NCBI RefSeq assembly: GCF_004187715.1
Contig: NZ_QZWF01000005.1
Location: forward strand, 62,001 to 126,000
Origin: Streptomyces sp. F001
Lineage (GTDB): Bacteria > Actinomycetota > Actinomycetes > Streptomycetales > Streptomycetaceae
Direction of reading: 5' to 3'
DNA length: 64,000 bases
Position numbers and translations under genes: made by a program. Positions 22,992 through 32,280 of this stretch are shown here, in pieces (the stretch's first letter is position 1; every line of letters starts with the position of its first letter). The notes under the pieces are model-generated. The model was not told where the DNA came from and made no database searches. It saw only the letters and a list, made by a program, of their open reading frames with translations.

Positions 22992-24380
22992 TCACGCCCC
23001 CAGCGCGTGTGTCACCGTGTAGATCAACAAGCCCGCCAGTGAGCCCACCACCGTGCCGTTGATGCGGATGAACTGCAGGTCGCGGCCGATGTTGGCCTCG
23101 ATCTTCTTCGTGGTGTGCTCGGCGTCCCAGCTGGCCACGGTGTCTGTGATCAGGGAGGTGATCTCCTTGCGGTACGTCGTCACGACGTGCACCGCGGCGC
23201 CCTCGAGCCAGCTGTCGACCTTGCCCTGGATCTTGGGTTCGGTGGCCATGCGGGCGCCCAGCGACAGCAGGGAGGCCCGCACCCGCAGCCGTAGCTCGCT
23301 GCGCTCGTCCTCGGCCGCGGCCACGATCATGGAGCGTACGGCCGTCCAGGCGGAGGCGATCAGGTCCTGGACCTCGCCGCGGCCCAGCACCTCGCCCTTG
23401 AGCCGCTCCACGCGCGCGCGGGTGTCGGTGTCGGACTGCAGGTCGGAGGCGAAGTCGGTGAGGAAGCGGTCGAGGGTGCCGCGGGCGGTGGGAGGCATGT
23501 CACGCATCTCGGTGACGAAGCGCAGCAGCTCCTTGTAGACCCGCTCGCCGACCTTCTTGTCGACGAACCGCGGGGTCCAGCCGGGCGCGCCGCCCTGCAC
23601 GGCGTCCATGACCTGCTCGTCGTGCAGCACCAGCCAGTCGTGCGCACGGGAGACGACGAGGTCGACGACGCGTTTGTGGCCGCCGTCGAGGACGATCTTC
23701 TCCAGCATCTTGCCTATGCCGGGCGCGATCTCCTGGATGTTGGCCCGCCGGGTGATCGCCTCGCCGACCACGGCCTGGACGTCGGAGTCGCGCAGCACCG
23801 TCAGGGCGCCTCTGAGGGCCGTCGCCAGCTCGGCGGTGACCCGGTCGGCGTTCTGCGGCTCGGCGAGCCAGGCGCCGAGGCGGCTGCCGATGCCGACGGC
23901 GCGCAGCCGCTGGCGTACGACGGCCTCGGAGAGGAAGTTCTCGCCGACGAAGTCGCCCAGCGTGACGCCCAGCTGGTCCTTCTTGGTGGGGATGATCGCG
24001 GTGTGCGGGATCGGGATGCCGAGCGGGTGGCGGAAGAGGGCGGTGACCGCGAACCAGTCGGCGAGCGCGCCGACCATGCCGGCCTCGGCCGCCGCCGCGA
24101 CATAGCCCGCCCAAGGGCCTGCGCCCGCGTTCGACGTCCACTTGGCGAGGACGTACACGACGGCCACGAACAGCAGCAGGCCGGTCGCGGTGAGTTTCAT
24201 CCGCCGCACCCCACGCTGCTTCTCCTCGTCGGCGGCGCTGAAGGTCGTCATGGCGCGGACCGCCGAGGCGGGAAGACTGCCGCGAGCGCCGGCATGGTTA
24301 CCGGCGGTGTCGGGCCGGGCATGCTGCTCTACGGCAGCTGCTCCGGTTTCACCATGTTCTTCCGGATTCGTACGGTCCAT
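22992..24380 (-). CDS. DUF445 (YjiN-type) membrane protein
   Basis: 462 residues from the ATG of MDRTNPEEHGETG at 24380, with GGTGGAG just upstream. After an acidic N-terminus, a TM helix (LTATGLLLFVAVVYVLAKW) is followed by the DUF445 signature AAAAEAGMVGALADWFAVTA, LFRHPLGIPIPHTAIIPTKK and GDFVGENFLSEAVVRQRL. A long helical region with repeated DUF445 elements and a C-terminal hydrophobic helix (INGTVVGSLAGLLIYTVTHA) completes it. The length is normal for the family. Function is unknown; the proteins are predicted inner-membrane or envelope-organising. Confidence 0.88.
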   Translation of the reverse strand: MDRTNPEEHGETGAAAVEQHARPDTAGNHAGARGSLPASAVRAMTTFSAADEEKQRGVRRMKLTATGLLLFVAVVYVLAKWTSNAGAGPWAGYVAAAAEAGMVGALADWFAVTALFRHPLGIPIPHTAIIPTKKDQLGVTLGDFVGENFLSEAVVRQRLRAVGIGSRLGAWLAEPQNADRVTAELATALRGALTVLRDSDVQAVVGEAITRRANIQEIAPGIGKMLEKIVLDGGHKRVVDLVVSRAHDWLVLHDEQVMDAVQGGAPGWTPRFVDKKVGERVYKELLRFVTEMRDMPPTARGTLDRFLTDFASDLQSDTDTRARVERLKGEVLGRGEVQDLIASAWTAVRSMIVAAAEDERSELRLRVRASLLSLGARMATEPKIQGKVDSWLEGAAVHVVTTYRKEITSLITDTVASWDAEHTTKKIEANIGRDLQFIRINGTVVGSLAGLLIYTVTHALGA

Positions 24381-24603
24381 CCGCTCCACCCGTTCACGAT
24401 CCCTCACAGCAACATTGTCCCTTCCTGACCGACTCCTGGAACGGAAGAAGAGTTCCCGGCGTCCTTCCGGGCGGGAAGCGCAACTGTGAACTCTCGTGGC
24501 CCGAAGGGGGGACCCGGTCAACTTCCCGCAGCTCCATGCCGCATCATGGGGTGATCAACATCGGAGCCCCGGGCTCCATTTCGCCCGAGGAGAAACGCAC
24601 CGC

Positions 24604-25935
24604 ATGACCAGGCGTCATCACGGTTATGCCTTGCTCAGCGCGATCATCGCTCTGATCGTGGGACTGTCGGTCGCCATCTACGTCGGAGTGGCCTCCGACA
24701 ACGGCACCGCCCAGCGCACGGTCGCAGGCCCCCGCCCCCACAACTCCGCCGCCCCGGCCTCCACCGGCATCTGGGTCGGCTCCTGGTCGACGTCCCCGGC
24801 CGCCGCGGAACCCGGCACCGAGACGGCCGGACTGACCGACCGCTCGGTGCGCAACGTCGTACACGCCAGTGTCGGCGGTACGAGTGCCCGGATCACGCTG
24901 TCCAACCTGTACGGCCGGCAGCCGCTGACCATCACCCACGCGACGATCGCCCTCGCCGCCGCCGACGACAGTGCGGCCGCCGCACCCGACACGATGCGGC
25001 GGCTGACGTTCAACGGCACCACCACGGTCGTCGTCCCGGCCGGACGGCAGGTGGTGAGCGACGCCGCGCGCCTGACCATCCCGCCCGACAGCGACGTCCT
25101 GGTCACCACCTACTCCCCCGCCGAGCCGGGGCCGGTCACCGTCCACGCGCATGCGCGCCAGATCTCCTACGCCGCACAGGGCGACTACGCCGAGGACGTC
25201 ACCGGCGCCCCGTACACCGAGCAGGTCGAGTCCTGGCGGTACCTGACCGCGCTGGACGTGCTCAGCAGGGAGTCCGACGGCACCCTGGTCGCCTTCGGCG
25301 ACTCCCTCACCGAGGGCCACTCCTCGACGGTGGGCGCCAACCGGCGCTGGACCGACGTCCTCGCCCAGCGGCTGCGCGAGGCGGCCGACGCCGGGCAGGA
25401 CGTGCCCCGCTACGGCATCGTCAACCAGGGCATCGGCGGCAACCGCGTCCTGACCGGCGGCAACGGCCGCCCCGCCGACAACCCCAGCGGGCTCAACCGT
25501 TTCTCCCGTGACGTCCTGGGCCGTACGAACGTCAAGGTCGTCGTCATCGATCTCGGCGTCAACGACATCCTGCGCAACCCCCCGGTCACCGACCCCGACC
25601 AGATCCTCGACGGCCTGCGCACCCTGGTCGGCCAGGCGCACGCGGGCGGTATCAAGGTCGTCGGTGCGACCCTGATGCCGTTCCAGGGCCACCGCGGCTA
25701 CACCGACGCCCGCGAAGCGATACGGCAGGAGATCAACGCCGAGATCCGCTCAGGGCGGGTGTTCGACGCGGTCGTCGACTTCGACGAGGCGCTGCGGGAT
25801 CCGTACAACCCGCGCAGGTTCCGCTCCGACTACGACTCGGGCGACCATCTGCACCCCAACGACAAGGGGTATGCGCGGATAGCGGAGCAGTTCGACCTCA
25901 AGGACCTGAAGGGCTCGGTGCCGGCGCAGCTGTAG
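24604..25935 (+). CDS. Secreted or membrane-anchored SGNH/GDSL hydrolase
   Basis: 443 residues from ATG 24604, with AGGAG upstream. The N-terminal helix ALLSAIIALIVGLSVAIYVG is a signal or anchor. A beta-rich domain (GIWVGSWSTSPAAAEPG through about residue 210) precedes the SGNH domain: block I AFGDSLTEG (Ser), block II NQGIGGNR (Gly/Asn), block III IDLGVNDI (Asn) and block V GDHLHPNDKGY (Asp-x-x-His). All catalytic residues are present, so it is an active extracellular esterase or lipase of the family that includes streptomycete secreted SGNH hydrolases. Confidence 0.9.
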   Translation: MTRRHHGYALLSAIIALIVGLSVAIYVGVASDNGTAQRTVAGPRPHNSAAPASTGIWVGSWSTSPAAAEPGTETAGLTDRSVRNVVHASVGGTSARITLSNLYGRQPLTITHATIALAAADDSAAAAPDTMRRLTFNGTTTVVVPAGRQVVSDAARLTIPPDSDVLVTTYSPAEPGPVTVHAHARQISYAAQGDYAEDVTGAPYTEQVESWRYLTALDVLSRESDGTLVAFGDSLTEGHSSTVGANRRWTDVLAQRLREAADAGQDVPRYGIVNQGIGGNRVLTGGNGRPADNPSGLNRFSRDVLGRTNVKVVVIDLGVNDILRNPPVTDPDQILDGLRTLVGQAHAGGIKVVGATLMPFQGHRGYTDAREAIRQEINAEIRSGRVFDAVVDFDEALRDPYNPRRFRSDYDSGDHLHPNDKGYARIAEQFDLKDLKGSVPAQL

Positions 25936-26010
25936 CTCCCGGCGAGCCGCGGGCATTCGTGGCGCCGCCACTTGGTGCTGGCGGGGAGGTGGGTCGCGCA
26001 GCCCGGCGTT

Positions 26011-26156
26011 GACGGGGTGCCTCCCCCAGAGGGGGGACCCCCAGCGCCCACCCCTCCCCACGCTCGGCTTCGCTCGCGCGGGGGGGGACCCCCATCGCCC
26101 TGGGGGTCCCCCCAGGCCCTTCAGGCACTGGGGGAGGCACGACTGCCCGCAGCTAC
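26011..26156. repeat. Intergenic palindromic repeat, long nested form
   Basis: The outer arms GTGCCTCCCCCAG (26017-26029) and CTGGGGGAGGCAC (26128-26140) are the same sequences as in the short form at 22941. Between them lie about 100 bp with further nested palindromes (GGGGGGACCCCC, GGGGGTCCCCCC). It is flanked by GACGGG on the left and GACTGCCCGCAGCT on the right, as in the short form, and again lies between convergent gene ends. Confidence 0.8.
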
Positions 26157-26163
26157 GCGCGGG

Positions 26164-26970
26164 TCAGTCCTCCAGCCGGCGCCGCTTCTCCCGCCGCTCC
26201 TCATGCAGGTCGCGCACGAAATCGCGATGCCCCTCGACCATCTTGCGATGCGCCTCCGCGACATCCTCGTGGAACGACGCGTGCAGATCCCGCATCGCCG
26301 CCTTGCGCTCCAGCTTCCCCTTCCGACGTTCCTCCTTCAGCCGCTTCCGCTCGGCCCGGGTCAGCTTCCGTTCCACGCCGACCCCGCCCCAGAAGGCGAA
26401 CCCGGAGACGATCACCCGCGGGGCTCCGGGGTCGCCCGGCACGCCCTCCTCGCGGTGATCGAAGCCGCCCATGATCCCGATGCCGCGCACCACGACCTCG
26501 ACGCCGGGCGGCACGACGACGTTCATCCCGCCCATGATCGCGATGCAGTTGATCTCGACCTCGCGGTCGGCGAAGTTCGCCTCGCGCAGATCGATCTCGC
26601 CGCCGCCCCAGAAGGCGAAGCAGGTGAACCGCTTCGGCACCGTCCAGCGCCCCTTGCGCTGAAACCCCGACATCACGGCGACACCCCACGTCGACGTGCC
26701 CTCGCCGCCGACGATCCGCCCCGCCCAACTCCCACTCCCGGCCGGTTCCTTGACCAGCGAGACCGAGGGGGCCGGGGCGCCGCCGGCAACCGGCAGGTCC
26801 CGGGTGATCGGCGCCAGCTCGCCGTACGTCCGTGCCTGGTACGTCGCCTCCAGCCGTTCCTCGAACTCCGCCATGTCCAGCCGGCCCTCCGCGAGGGCGT
26901 CCCGCAGGACCTCGGCAACCCGCTCACGATCGGCGTCGGAGGCACGCAGCTCCGGGGCATCGTCGGTCAT
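26164..26970 (-). CDS. DUF1707 protein with C-terminal LiaF-like beta domain
   Basis: 268 residues from the ATG of MTDDAPELRASDADRERVAE. The first 55 residues are a DUF1707 (SHOCT-like) helix-turn motif, ALAEGRLDMAEFEERLEATY. Residues about 90-205 repeat short hydrophobic strands (CFAFWGGGEIDLREANF, INCIAIMGGMNVVVPPGVEV, GIGIMGGFDH, VIVSGFAFWGGVGV), the pattern of the C-terminal beta-sandwich of LiaF/DUF2154 proteins. The last 60 residues are a highly charged helix. Such proteins are thought to sense envelope stress; that role is inferred. Confidence 0.85.
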   Translation of the reverse strand: MTDDAPELRASDADRERVAEVLRDALAEGRLDMAEFEERLEATYQARTYGELAPITRDLPVAGGAPAPSVSLVKEPAGSGSWAGRIVGGEGTSTWGVAVMSGFQRKGRWTVPKRFTCFAFWGGGEIDLREANFADREVEINCIAIMGGMNVVVPPGVEVVVRGIGIMGGFDHREEGVPGDPGAPRVIVSGFAFWGGVGVERKLTRAERKRLKEERRKGKLERKAAMRDLHASFHEDVAEAHRKMVEGHRDFVRDLHEERREKRRRLED

Positions 26971-27041
26971 GCACAGCAGCGTACGTTTTCCCCGGCCCGG
27001 AGACTATGCGCTCAGCGCATCCCCGCCGCCTGCACGCTGCC

Positions 27042-28013
27042 CTACGCGGTCGCCCGGTCCGCGTACATGCGCGCGATCACCGCCTCGATGTCCGGCTCCC
27101 GCACCGACAGGTCCACCAGCGGATACTCCGCGGCGATCCGCGCCACCAGCGGCGCCGCGGACTGCGCCGCCGGGAAGGCCAGCCACTGCCGCGGCCCCTC
27201 CACCCGTACCACCCGGGCCGGTGCCGGCGCGTCGATCGGCGGCAGCTCGCGCTCCAGGTCCACGACCAGGGTCCGCTCGCTCTCCCCCGCCTCGTGCAGA
27301 CCGGCCAGCGGACCGTCGTACATCAGACGGCCGTGGTCGATGACCATCACGCGCGAGCACAGCTGCTCGATGTCCTGCAGGTCGTGCGTGGTCAGCAGCA
27401 CCGTCGTCCCGCGCTCGGTGTTCAGCTCGCGCAGGAACTCCCGCACCCGGGCCTTGGAGATGACGTCCAGGCCGATGGTCGGCTCGTCGAGGTAGAGCAC
27501 CTCGGGGTCGTGCAGCAGAGCGGCCGCGATGTCGCCGCGCATCCGCTGACCGAGGGAGAGCTGCCGTACCGGCACATCCAACAAGGCGTCCAGCTGCAGC
27601 AGTTCCACACACTGTTCGAGGTTCGACCGGTAACGGGCGTCCGGGATCCGGTACATACGGTGCATCAGCTTGTACGAGTCGATCAGCGGCAGGTCCCACC
27701 ACAGCGTCGTCCGCTGCCCGAACACCACCCCTATGCGGTGCGCGAGCCGCGTCCGCTCACGGGAAGGGTCGATGCCGGCCACCCGCAGCCGCCCGCCGCT
27801 CGGCGTCAGGATGCCGGTCAGCATCTTGATCGTGGTCGACTTGCCGGCGCCGTTCGGCCCGATGTAGCCGACCATCTCACCACGCGCCACCGAGAACGAC
27901 AGCGAGTCGACGGCCCGCACCTGACGCCGCTCCCACCTGAGGAAACCGGTCTTCTTCCGCACGTCGAAGACCTTCTCGACCCGGTCGAGTTCGATGAAGC
28001 CACCACCAGTCAA
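27042..28013 (-). CDS. ABC exporter ATP-binding protein
   Basis: 323 residues. Walker A GPNGAGKSTTIKMLTG, Q-loop GVVFGQRTTLWWDLPLIDS, signature LSLGQRMRGDIA, Walker B VLYLDEPTIGLD and H-loop LLTTHD are all intact. The first 25 residues (KVFDVRKKTGFLRWERRQV) are typical of the DUF990/ABC-2 exporter family whose two permeases precede it. It is the last gene of a three-gene minus-strand operon, four bases after the second permease stop. The substrate is unknown; related trios export hydrophobic compounds or act in envelope maintenance. Confidence 0.92.
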   Translation of the reverse strand: MTGGGFIELDRVEKVFDVRKKTGFLRWERRQVRAVDSLSFSVARGEMVGYIGPNGAGKSTTIKMLTGILTPSGGRLRVAGIDPSRERTRLAHRIGVVFGQRTTLWWDLPLIDSYKLMHRMYRIPDARYRSNLEQCVELLQLDALLDVPVRQLSLGQRMRGDIAAALLHDPEVLYLDEPTIGLDVISKARVREFLRELNTERGTTVLLTTHDLQDIEQLCSRVMVIDHGRLMYDGPLAGLHEAGESERTLVVDLERELPPIDAPAPARVVRVEGPRQWLAFPAAQSAAPLVARIAAEYPLVDLSVREPDIEAVIARMYADRATA

Positions 28014-28017
28014 TGGT

Positions 28018-28839
28018 CTAACTCCCTGTGCTTCGATACGACTTCAGCCCCGCCCGCCACGCCATCCCCGCGAGCGCACAGCACCCCACCGCCACCAGCG
28101 GCGGCGAGAACGCCACCCAGGTCGGCAGGTCCAGCGGATACGGCCGCCCCAGCACATAACTCGCGGGCAGCCAGTTGACGAAGGCAAGCGGCAGCACGAA
28201 CGTCACCCCGCGCACCAGCTCCTTGCCGAACACGGTCGGCGGATACTGGAGCAGCGTCGTACCGCCGTAGGTGAACGCGTTCTGCACCTCGGAGGCGTCC
28301 TGCGCCACGAACTGGAAGGCCGCGCCCCCGACGAACACCGCACAGAAGATCACCGCCCCGCTGAGCAGCATCACCGGCATCAGCAGCACCTTCAGCGGCG
28401 TCCAGTCGATGTCCACCGTCGTCAGCGCGTAGCCGAGCACCAGCGCCCCCTGGGTGACCCGGCCCAGGCGGCGCAGCCCGAAGCGGTCCGCGGCGACCTG
28501 CGCGAGCACCGGCGCCGGCCGCACCAGCAACGTGTCCAGCGTGCCGTCACGCACCCGGCGCCCCAGCCGGTCCATCGATCCGATCGCCAAGTCGGCCAGC
28601 CCGAAAGCAACGCTGGACAGGCCGTACAGGAAAGCGATCTCGGGCAGCGCATAACCGCCGAGCGCCTCCACACGGGAGAACATCAGCAGGATCGCGACGA
28701 AGTCCAGCGACGTCGCCGCGAAGTTGCCGACCGTGGTCATGACGAAGGAGGCCCGGTACGCCATCGTCGAACGGATCCACATCGCGACGATCAGGCCGTA
28801 CGCCCGCAGCCCCTCCGCCACCCGAGCGCGCTCACCCAC
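28018..28839 (-). CDS. ABC-2-type exporter permease (second subunit)
   Basis: 273 residues from GTG 28839, overlapping the end of the first permease by eight bases. Six TM segments are expected (FVMTTVGNFAATSLDFVAIL, IAFLYGLSSVAFGLADLAIG, VLLMPVMLLSGAVIFCAVFV, LPLAFVNWLPASYVLG and others). The cytosolic motif RRVRDGTLDTLLVRPAPVLA matches the DUF990/ABC-2 permease signature of streptomycete exporters. It pairs with the upstream permease and the downstream ATPase to make a heterodimeric exporter. Confidence 0.87.
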   Translation of the reverse strand: MGERARVAEGLRAYGLIVAMWIRSTMAYRASFVMTTVGNFAATSLDFVAILLMFSRVEALGGYALPEIAFLYGLSSVAFGLADLAIGSMDRLGRRVRDGTLDTLLVRPAPVLAQVAADRFGLRRLGRVTQGALVLGYALTTVDIDWTPLKVLLMPVMLLSGAVIFCAVFVGGAAFQFVAQDASEVQNAFTYGGTTLLQYPPTVFGKELVRGVTFVLPLAFVNWLPASYVLGRPYPLDLPTWVAFSPPLVAVGCCALAGMAWRAGLKSYRSTGS

Positions 28840-29629
28840 CCTGCACCACCCGCCGCGTCGCCGCCGACTGCACCAGCCGCCCCGCCGCCAACAGCGCAAC
28901 CGCCCACACCCCCTGGAACGCGAACGTGCCCAGCGGATCGGCCCGCCCCAGCAGCACATCCGCCGGCGCCTGCAGCAGCGACGACCACGGCAGCACCCGT
29001 ACGATCTCGCCCAGCAGGCCCGGGAAGACGTTCAGCGGCAGCAGCATCCCCGAACAGAAGAACCCCAGCAGCCACGCCATCTGCACCACCCCGGTGCCGT
29101 CCATCAGCCAGAACGCGCTCAGCGCCACCAGGTACCGGATCCCGAAACCGACCACCATCCCGAACAGCACCGCCAGCAGAAAACCCGCCCACGTCACCGG
29201 ATCCGAGGGCAGCGCCACATCGAAGACCAGCGCCCCGAACGCGAACGGCACCACCCCACGCCCCAGCAACTGGAACAGCGCCCGGCCCAAGTCACTTGCC
29301 AGCCACCACAGTTGGAGGTCGGCCGGCCGATAGAGGTCGATCGCCACATCACCCGTACGGATACGCTCGATCAACTCGTCCTCGAAGCCGCCACCCCCGA
29401 TCGCGAGCGTCGACAACAGCGCCTGCCCCAGCCACACATAGGTGACGGCCTGCGCCTGGTCGTACCCGCCGAGCTGCGGCCTCTCCTCCCACAGCGCCAG
29501 GTACGTGTAGACGAGGATCAGCCCGAACACGGTGTTGGTGAACACCCCGGCGACCGTGGCCACCCGGTACGTCGCGTATCGTCGGAAACCTCCCACCGCG
29601 ACGGCCACGTACAACCGTCCCGTGCCCAC
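28832..29629 (-). CDS. ABC-2-type exporter permease (first subunit)
   Basis: About 265 residues; start taken at GTG 29629 (VGTGRLYVAVAVGGFRRYA), but GTG or TTG codons a few triplets away are equally possible. TM segments include VATVAGVFTNTVFGLILVYT, TWAGFLLAVLFGMVVGFGIR, VVQMAWLLGFFCSGMLLPLN and FAFQGVWAVALLAAG, and RIRTGDVAIDLYRPADLQ is the family's cytosolic signature. It is the first gene of the ABC trio. Its promoter lies in the 29630-29867 gap shared with the divergent PBP gene. Confidence 0.82.
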   Translation of the reverse strand: MGTGRLYVAVAVGGFRRYATYRVATVAGVFTNTVFGLILVYTYLALWEERPQLGGYDQAQAVTYVWLGQALLSTLAIGGGGFEDELIERIRTGDVAIDLYRPADLQLWWLASDLGRALFQLLGRGVVPFAFGALVFDVALPSDPVTWAGFLLAVLFGMVVGFGIRYLVALSAFWLMDGTGVVQMAWLLGFFCSGMLLPLNVFPGLLGEIVRVLPWSSLLQAPADVLLGRADPLGTFAFQGVWAVALLAAGRLVQSAATRRVVQGG

Positions 29630-29780
29630 ACCCACCACCCTCCCGACCGCGCCCGGCACCGAAGCGCAGGAGCCTAGTACGCGGCCGACCCCGGCGGCCA
29701 CGCAATTTCCGGGCACAACGCGTGCCGGGAACGGGAACGGAACGCTTGGTGCGAGAGTCTTCAACAGGGGGCGCAGAAGA

Positions 29781-29846
29781 CGTACGAGGGCGTACGGGAC
29801 CGTACGGGATCGTACGAGGAGAAATTCGTACCGGAACGTACGAGGA
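29781..29846. promoter_or_regulatory. Helically phased CGTACG repeats upstream of the PBP gene
   Basis: The 6-bp palindrome CGTACG occurs at 29781, 29791, 29801 and 29811, exactly every 10 bp, then CGTACC at 29827 and CGTACG at 29837, again 10 bp apart. The intervening bases are mostly AGG or GGG. The array ends 22 bp before the PBP ATG, in the divergent promoter region. The spacing suggests cooperative binding of a protein on one DNA face (inference). Confidence 0.55.
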
Positions 29847-29867
29847 AAACAGGAGTCCGTGCACGAC

Positions 29868-32270
29868 ATGAGCCACGAGCCGCAGCCGCAGCCGCAGCAG
29901 CAGCAGCCGACCCAGGGCGCGACGGGGGACGGCAAGCCCAAGCGGCCCAAGCGCACCGGCTGGCGCCGGATCATCCCCACCTGGCGCATGGTGCTCGGCA
30001 CCTTCGTCCTCGGCGCCCTGCTGGTGATCGGCCTGTTCTTCCTCGGCTACTCACTGGTCAAGATCCCACCGGCGAACGCCCTCGCCACCAAGCAGAGCAA
30101 CGTCTACCTCTACGCAGACGGCTCCCAACTCGCCCGGGACGGCGAGGTCAACCGGGAGAACGTCACCCTCGCCCAGATCTCCAAGGACGCCCAGCACGCC
30201 GTACTGGCCGCCGAGGACCGCGACTTCTACAGCGAGTCCGCCATCGACCCCCAAGCGATGCTCCGCGCGGCCTGGAACACCGCCACCGGCAAGGGCAAGC
30301 AGTCCGGCTCCACGATCACCCAGCAGTACGTCAAGAACTACTACCTCGCCCAGGAACAGACCCTCACCCGCAAGGTGAAGGAGTTCTTCATCTCGATCAA
30401 GCTCGACCAGGAAAAGACCAAGGACGACATCCTGGAGGGCTACCTCAACACCAGCTACTTCGGCCGCAACGCCTACGGCATCCAGGCCGCCGCCCACGCC
30501 TACTACGGCATGGACGCCACCGACCTCGACCCCGCCCGCGGCGCCTACCTCGCCGCACTGCTCAACGCGCCCAGCGAGTACGACGTCGTCGCCCACCCCG
30601 AGAACAAGGCCGCCGCCGAGGCCCGTTGGAACTACGTCCTCAACGGCATGGTCAAGGAAGGCTGGCTCAGCCGCGCCGAGCGGGCCGGCCTGAAGTTCCC
30701 GATGCCGAAGGAAGCCACCGTCTCCACCGGCATGTCCGGGCAGCGCGGCTACGTCGTCGACGCGATCAAGCAGTACCTCACCGAGAACAAGATCGTCGAC
30801 CCGGACGAGCTCGAAAGGGGCGGCTACCGCATCACCACCACCCTCGAAAAGCCCCGGCAGGACGCCTTCGTCAAGGCCGTGAACGACCAGCTGATGTCCA
30901 AACTGGACCCGAAGGAGCGCAAGGTCGACACCTACGTCCGCGCAGGCGGCGCCGCCGTCGACCCCAAAACCGGCAAGGTCGTCGCCCTGTACGGCGGCAT
31001 CGACTACGTCAAGCAGTACACCAACGGCGCCACCCGCCGGGACTTCCAGGTCGGCTCCACCTTCAAACCGTTCGTGTTCACCTCGGCCGTCGAGAACGAC
31101 TCCACCACCCAGGGCGGCACACCGATCACCCCCAACACCTACTACGACGGCACCAACAAACGCCCCGTCCAGGGCTGGAACAGCGCCTACAACCCCGAGA
31201 ACGAGGACCAGAAGTCGTACGGCGACATCACCGTCCGCGAGGCCACCGACAAGTCCGTCAACGCGGTGTACGCACAGATGGCCGTCGACGTCGGCCCCGA
31301 CAAGGTCGAACAGACCGCGATCGACCTCGGCCTGCCCACCGCCACACCGGAGATGGGCCCCTACCCGTCGATCGCACTCGGCGTGGCCCGGGCCAGCGTC
31401 CTCGACATGGCCCAGGCGTACGCCACCCTCGCCAACCACGGCGAACACGGCACGTACACCATGATCGAGAAGATCACCAAGGACGGCACCGACGTCATCG
31501 AACTGCCCACCCGCCAGACCCACCAGGCCGTCAGCCGCGAAGCCGCCGACACCACGACATCGGTCCTGCAGAGCGTCGTCGAGAACGGCACCGCCACCGC
31601 CGCCCAGGCCGCCGGCCGCCCCGCCGCGGGCAAGACCGGCACCGCCGAGGAGGACACCGCCGCCTGGTTCGCCGGCTACACCCCCGACCTCGCCACCGTC
31701 GTCGCCGTCATGGGCCAGGACCCCGTCACGGCCGATCACATGCCGCTCTACGGCGCCATGGGCCTGAACCGCGTCAACGGCGGCGGCGCGCCCGCCGACA
31801 TCTGGGCCCAGTTCACCAAGGACGCCCTCGAAGGCACCCCGCCCACCGACTTCAACCTCCAGCTCCAGGACGGCGCCGAGGAATGGGACCTCCCCGAGAT
31901 CCCGCCCTCCCAGAGCCCCGGCACCGGCGCCCCCACCGACAGCGCCACACCGAGCGACGACACCGGCCAGGAGAGCCCGGACGAGACCCCCGGCGACACC
32001 ACGACCGGGGGCACACCCACGGACGGGACCACCGGAGGCACGCCCACGGACGGAACGACCGGCGACACCACGACGGGCGGCACACCCACGGACGGGGGCA
32101 CGACCACCGACGGCGGCACCACCACAGGCGGCGGGACCACAACCGGCGGTGACCCCACCACAAGCGGCGGAACCACCGGCGGCGGAACCACCGGAGGCAC
32201 CACCGGCGGCGGAACGACCACGGGCACGAGCACATCGAACTCGGCTCCGCGGTACACGATCAGACTGTGA
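29868..32270 (+). CDS. Class A penicillin-binding protein (transglycosylase/transpeptidase)
   Basis: 800 residues from ATG 29868; a GTG at 29859 right after AGGAG is an alternative. Layout: basic cytosolic tail rich in Gln/Pro; TM helix about 38-62 (WRMVLGTFVLGALLVIGLFF); GT51 glycosyltransferase with catalytic EDRDFYSE (about 116) and GSTITQQYVKN, KVKEFFISIKL; transpeptidase with GSTFKPF (Ser about 397), KSVNAVY and KTGTAEE (about 589). The last 120 residues are a Gly/Thr/Pro low-complexity repeat exposed outside the cell. It polymerises and cross-links peptidoglycan. The tail is typical of streptomycete PBPs. It converges closely with the next gene. Confidence 0.93.
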   Translation: MSHEPQPQPQQQQPTQGATGDGKPKRPKRTGWRRIIPTWRMVLGTFVLGALLVIGLFFLGYSLVKIPPANALATKQSNVYLYADGSQLARDGEVNRENVTLAQISKDAQHAVLAAEDRDFYSESAIDPQAMLRAAWNTATGKGKQSGSTITQQYVKNYYLAQEQTLTRKVKEFFISIKLDQEKTKDDILEGYLNTSYFGRNAYGIQAAAHAYYGMDATDLDPARGAYLAALLNAPSEYDVVAHPENKAAAEARWNYVLNGMVKEGWLSRAERAGLKFPMPKEATVSTGMSGQRGYVVDAIKQYLTENKIVDPDELERGGYRITTTLEKPRQDAFVKAVNDQLMSKLDPKERKVDTYVRAGGAAVDPKTGKVVALYGGIDYVKQYTNGATRRDFQVGSTFKPFVFTSAVENDSTTQGGTPITPNTYYDGTNKRPVQGWNSAYNPENEDQKSYGDITVREATDKSVNAVYAQMAVDVGPDKVEQTAIDLGLPTATPEMGPYPSIALGVARASVLDMAQAYATLANHGEHGTYTMIEKITKDGTDVIELPTRQTHQAVSREAADTTTSVLQSVVENGTATAAQAAGRPAAGKTGTAEEDTAAWFAGYTPDLATVVAVMGQDPVTADHMPLYGAMGLNRVNGGGAPADIWAQFTKDALEGTPPTDFNLQLQDGAEEWDLPEIPPSQSPGTGAPTDSATPSDDTGQESPDETPGDTTTGGTPTDGTTGGTPTDGTTGDTTTGGTPTDGGTTTDGGTTTGGGTTTGGDPTTSGGTTGGGTTGGTTGGGTTTGTSTSNSAPRYTIRL

Positions 32271-32280
32271 ACCGCGCGGC

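Noticed and set aside
30051..31739. Long minus-strand open frame of about 560 codons opposite the PBP gene
   Set aside because: Val/Gly/Asp-rich antisense shadow of a well-conserved gene; it has no SD and no recognisable domain.
31940..32250. Short-period repeats in the PBP gene 3' end considered as a CRISPR or DNA repeat array
   Set aside because: They encode an in-frame Gly/Thr/Pro tail typical of streptomycete PBPs; there are no constant repeats with unique spacers.
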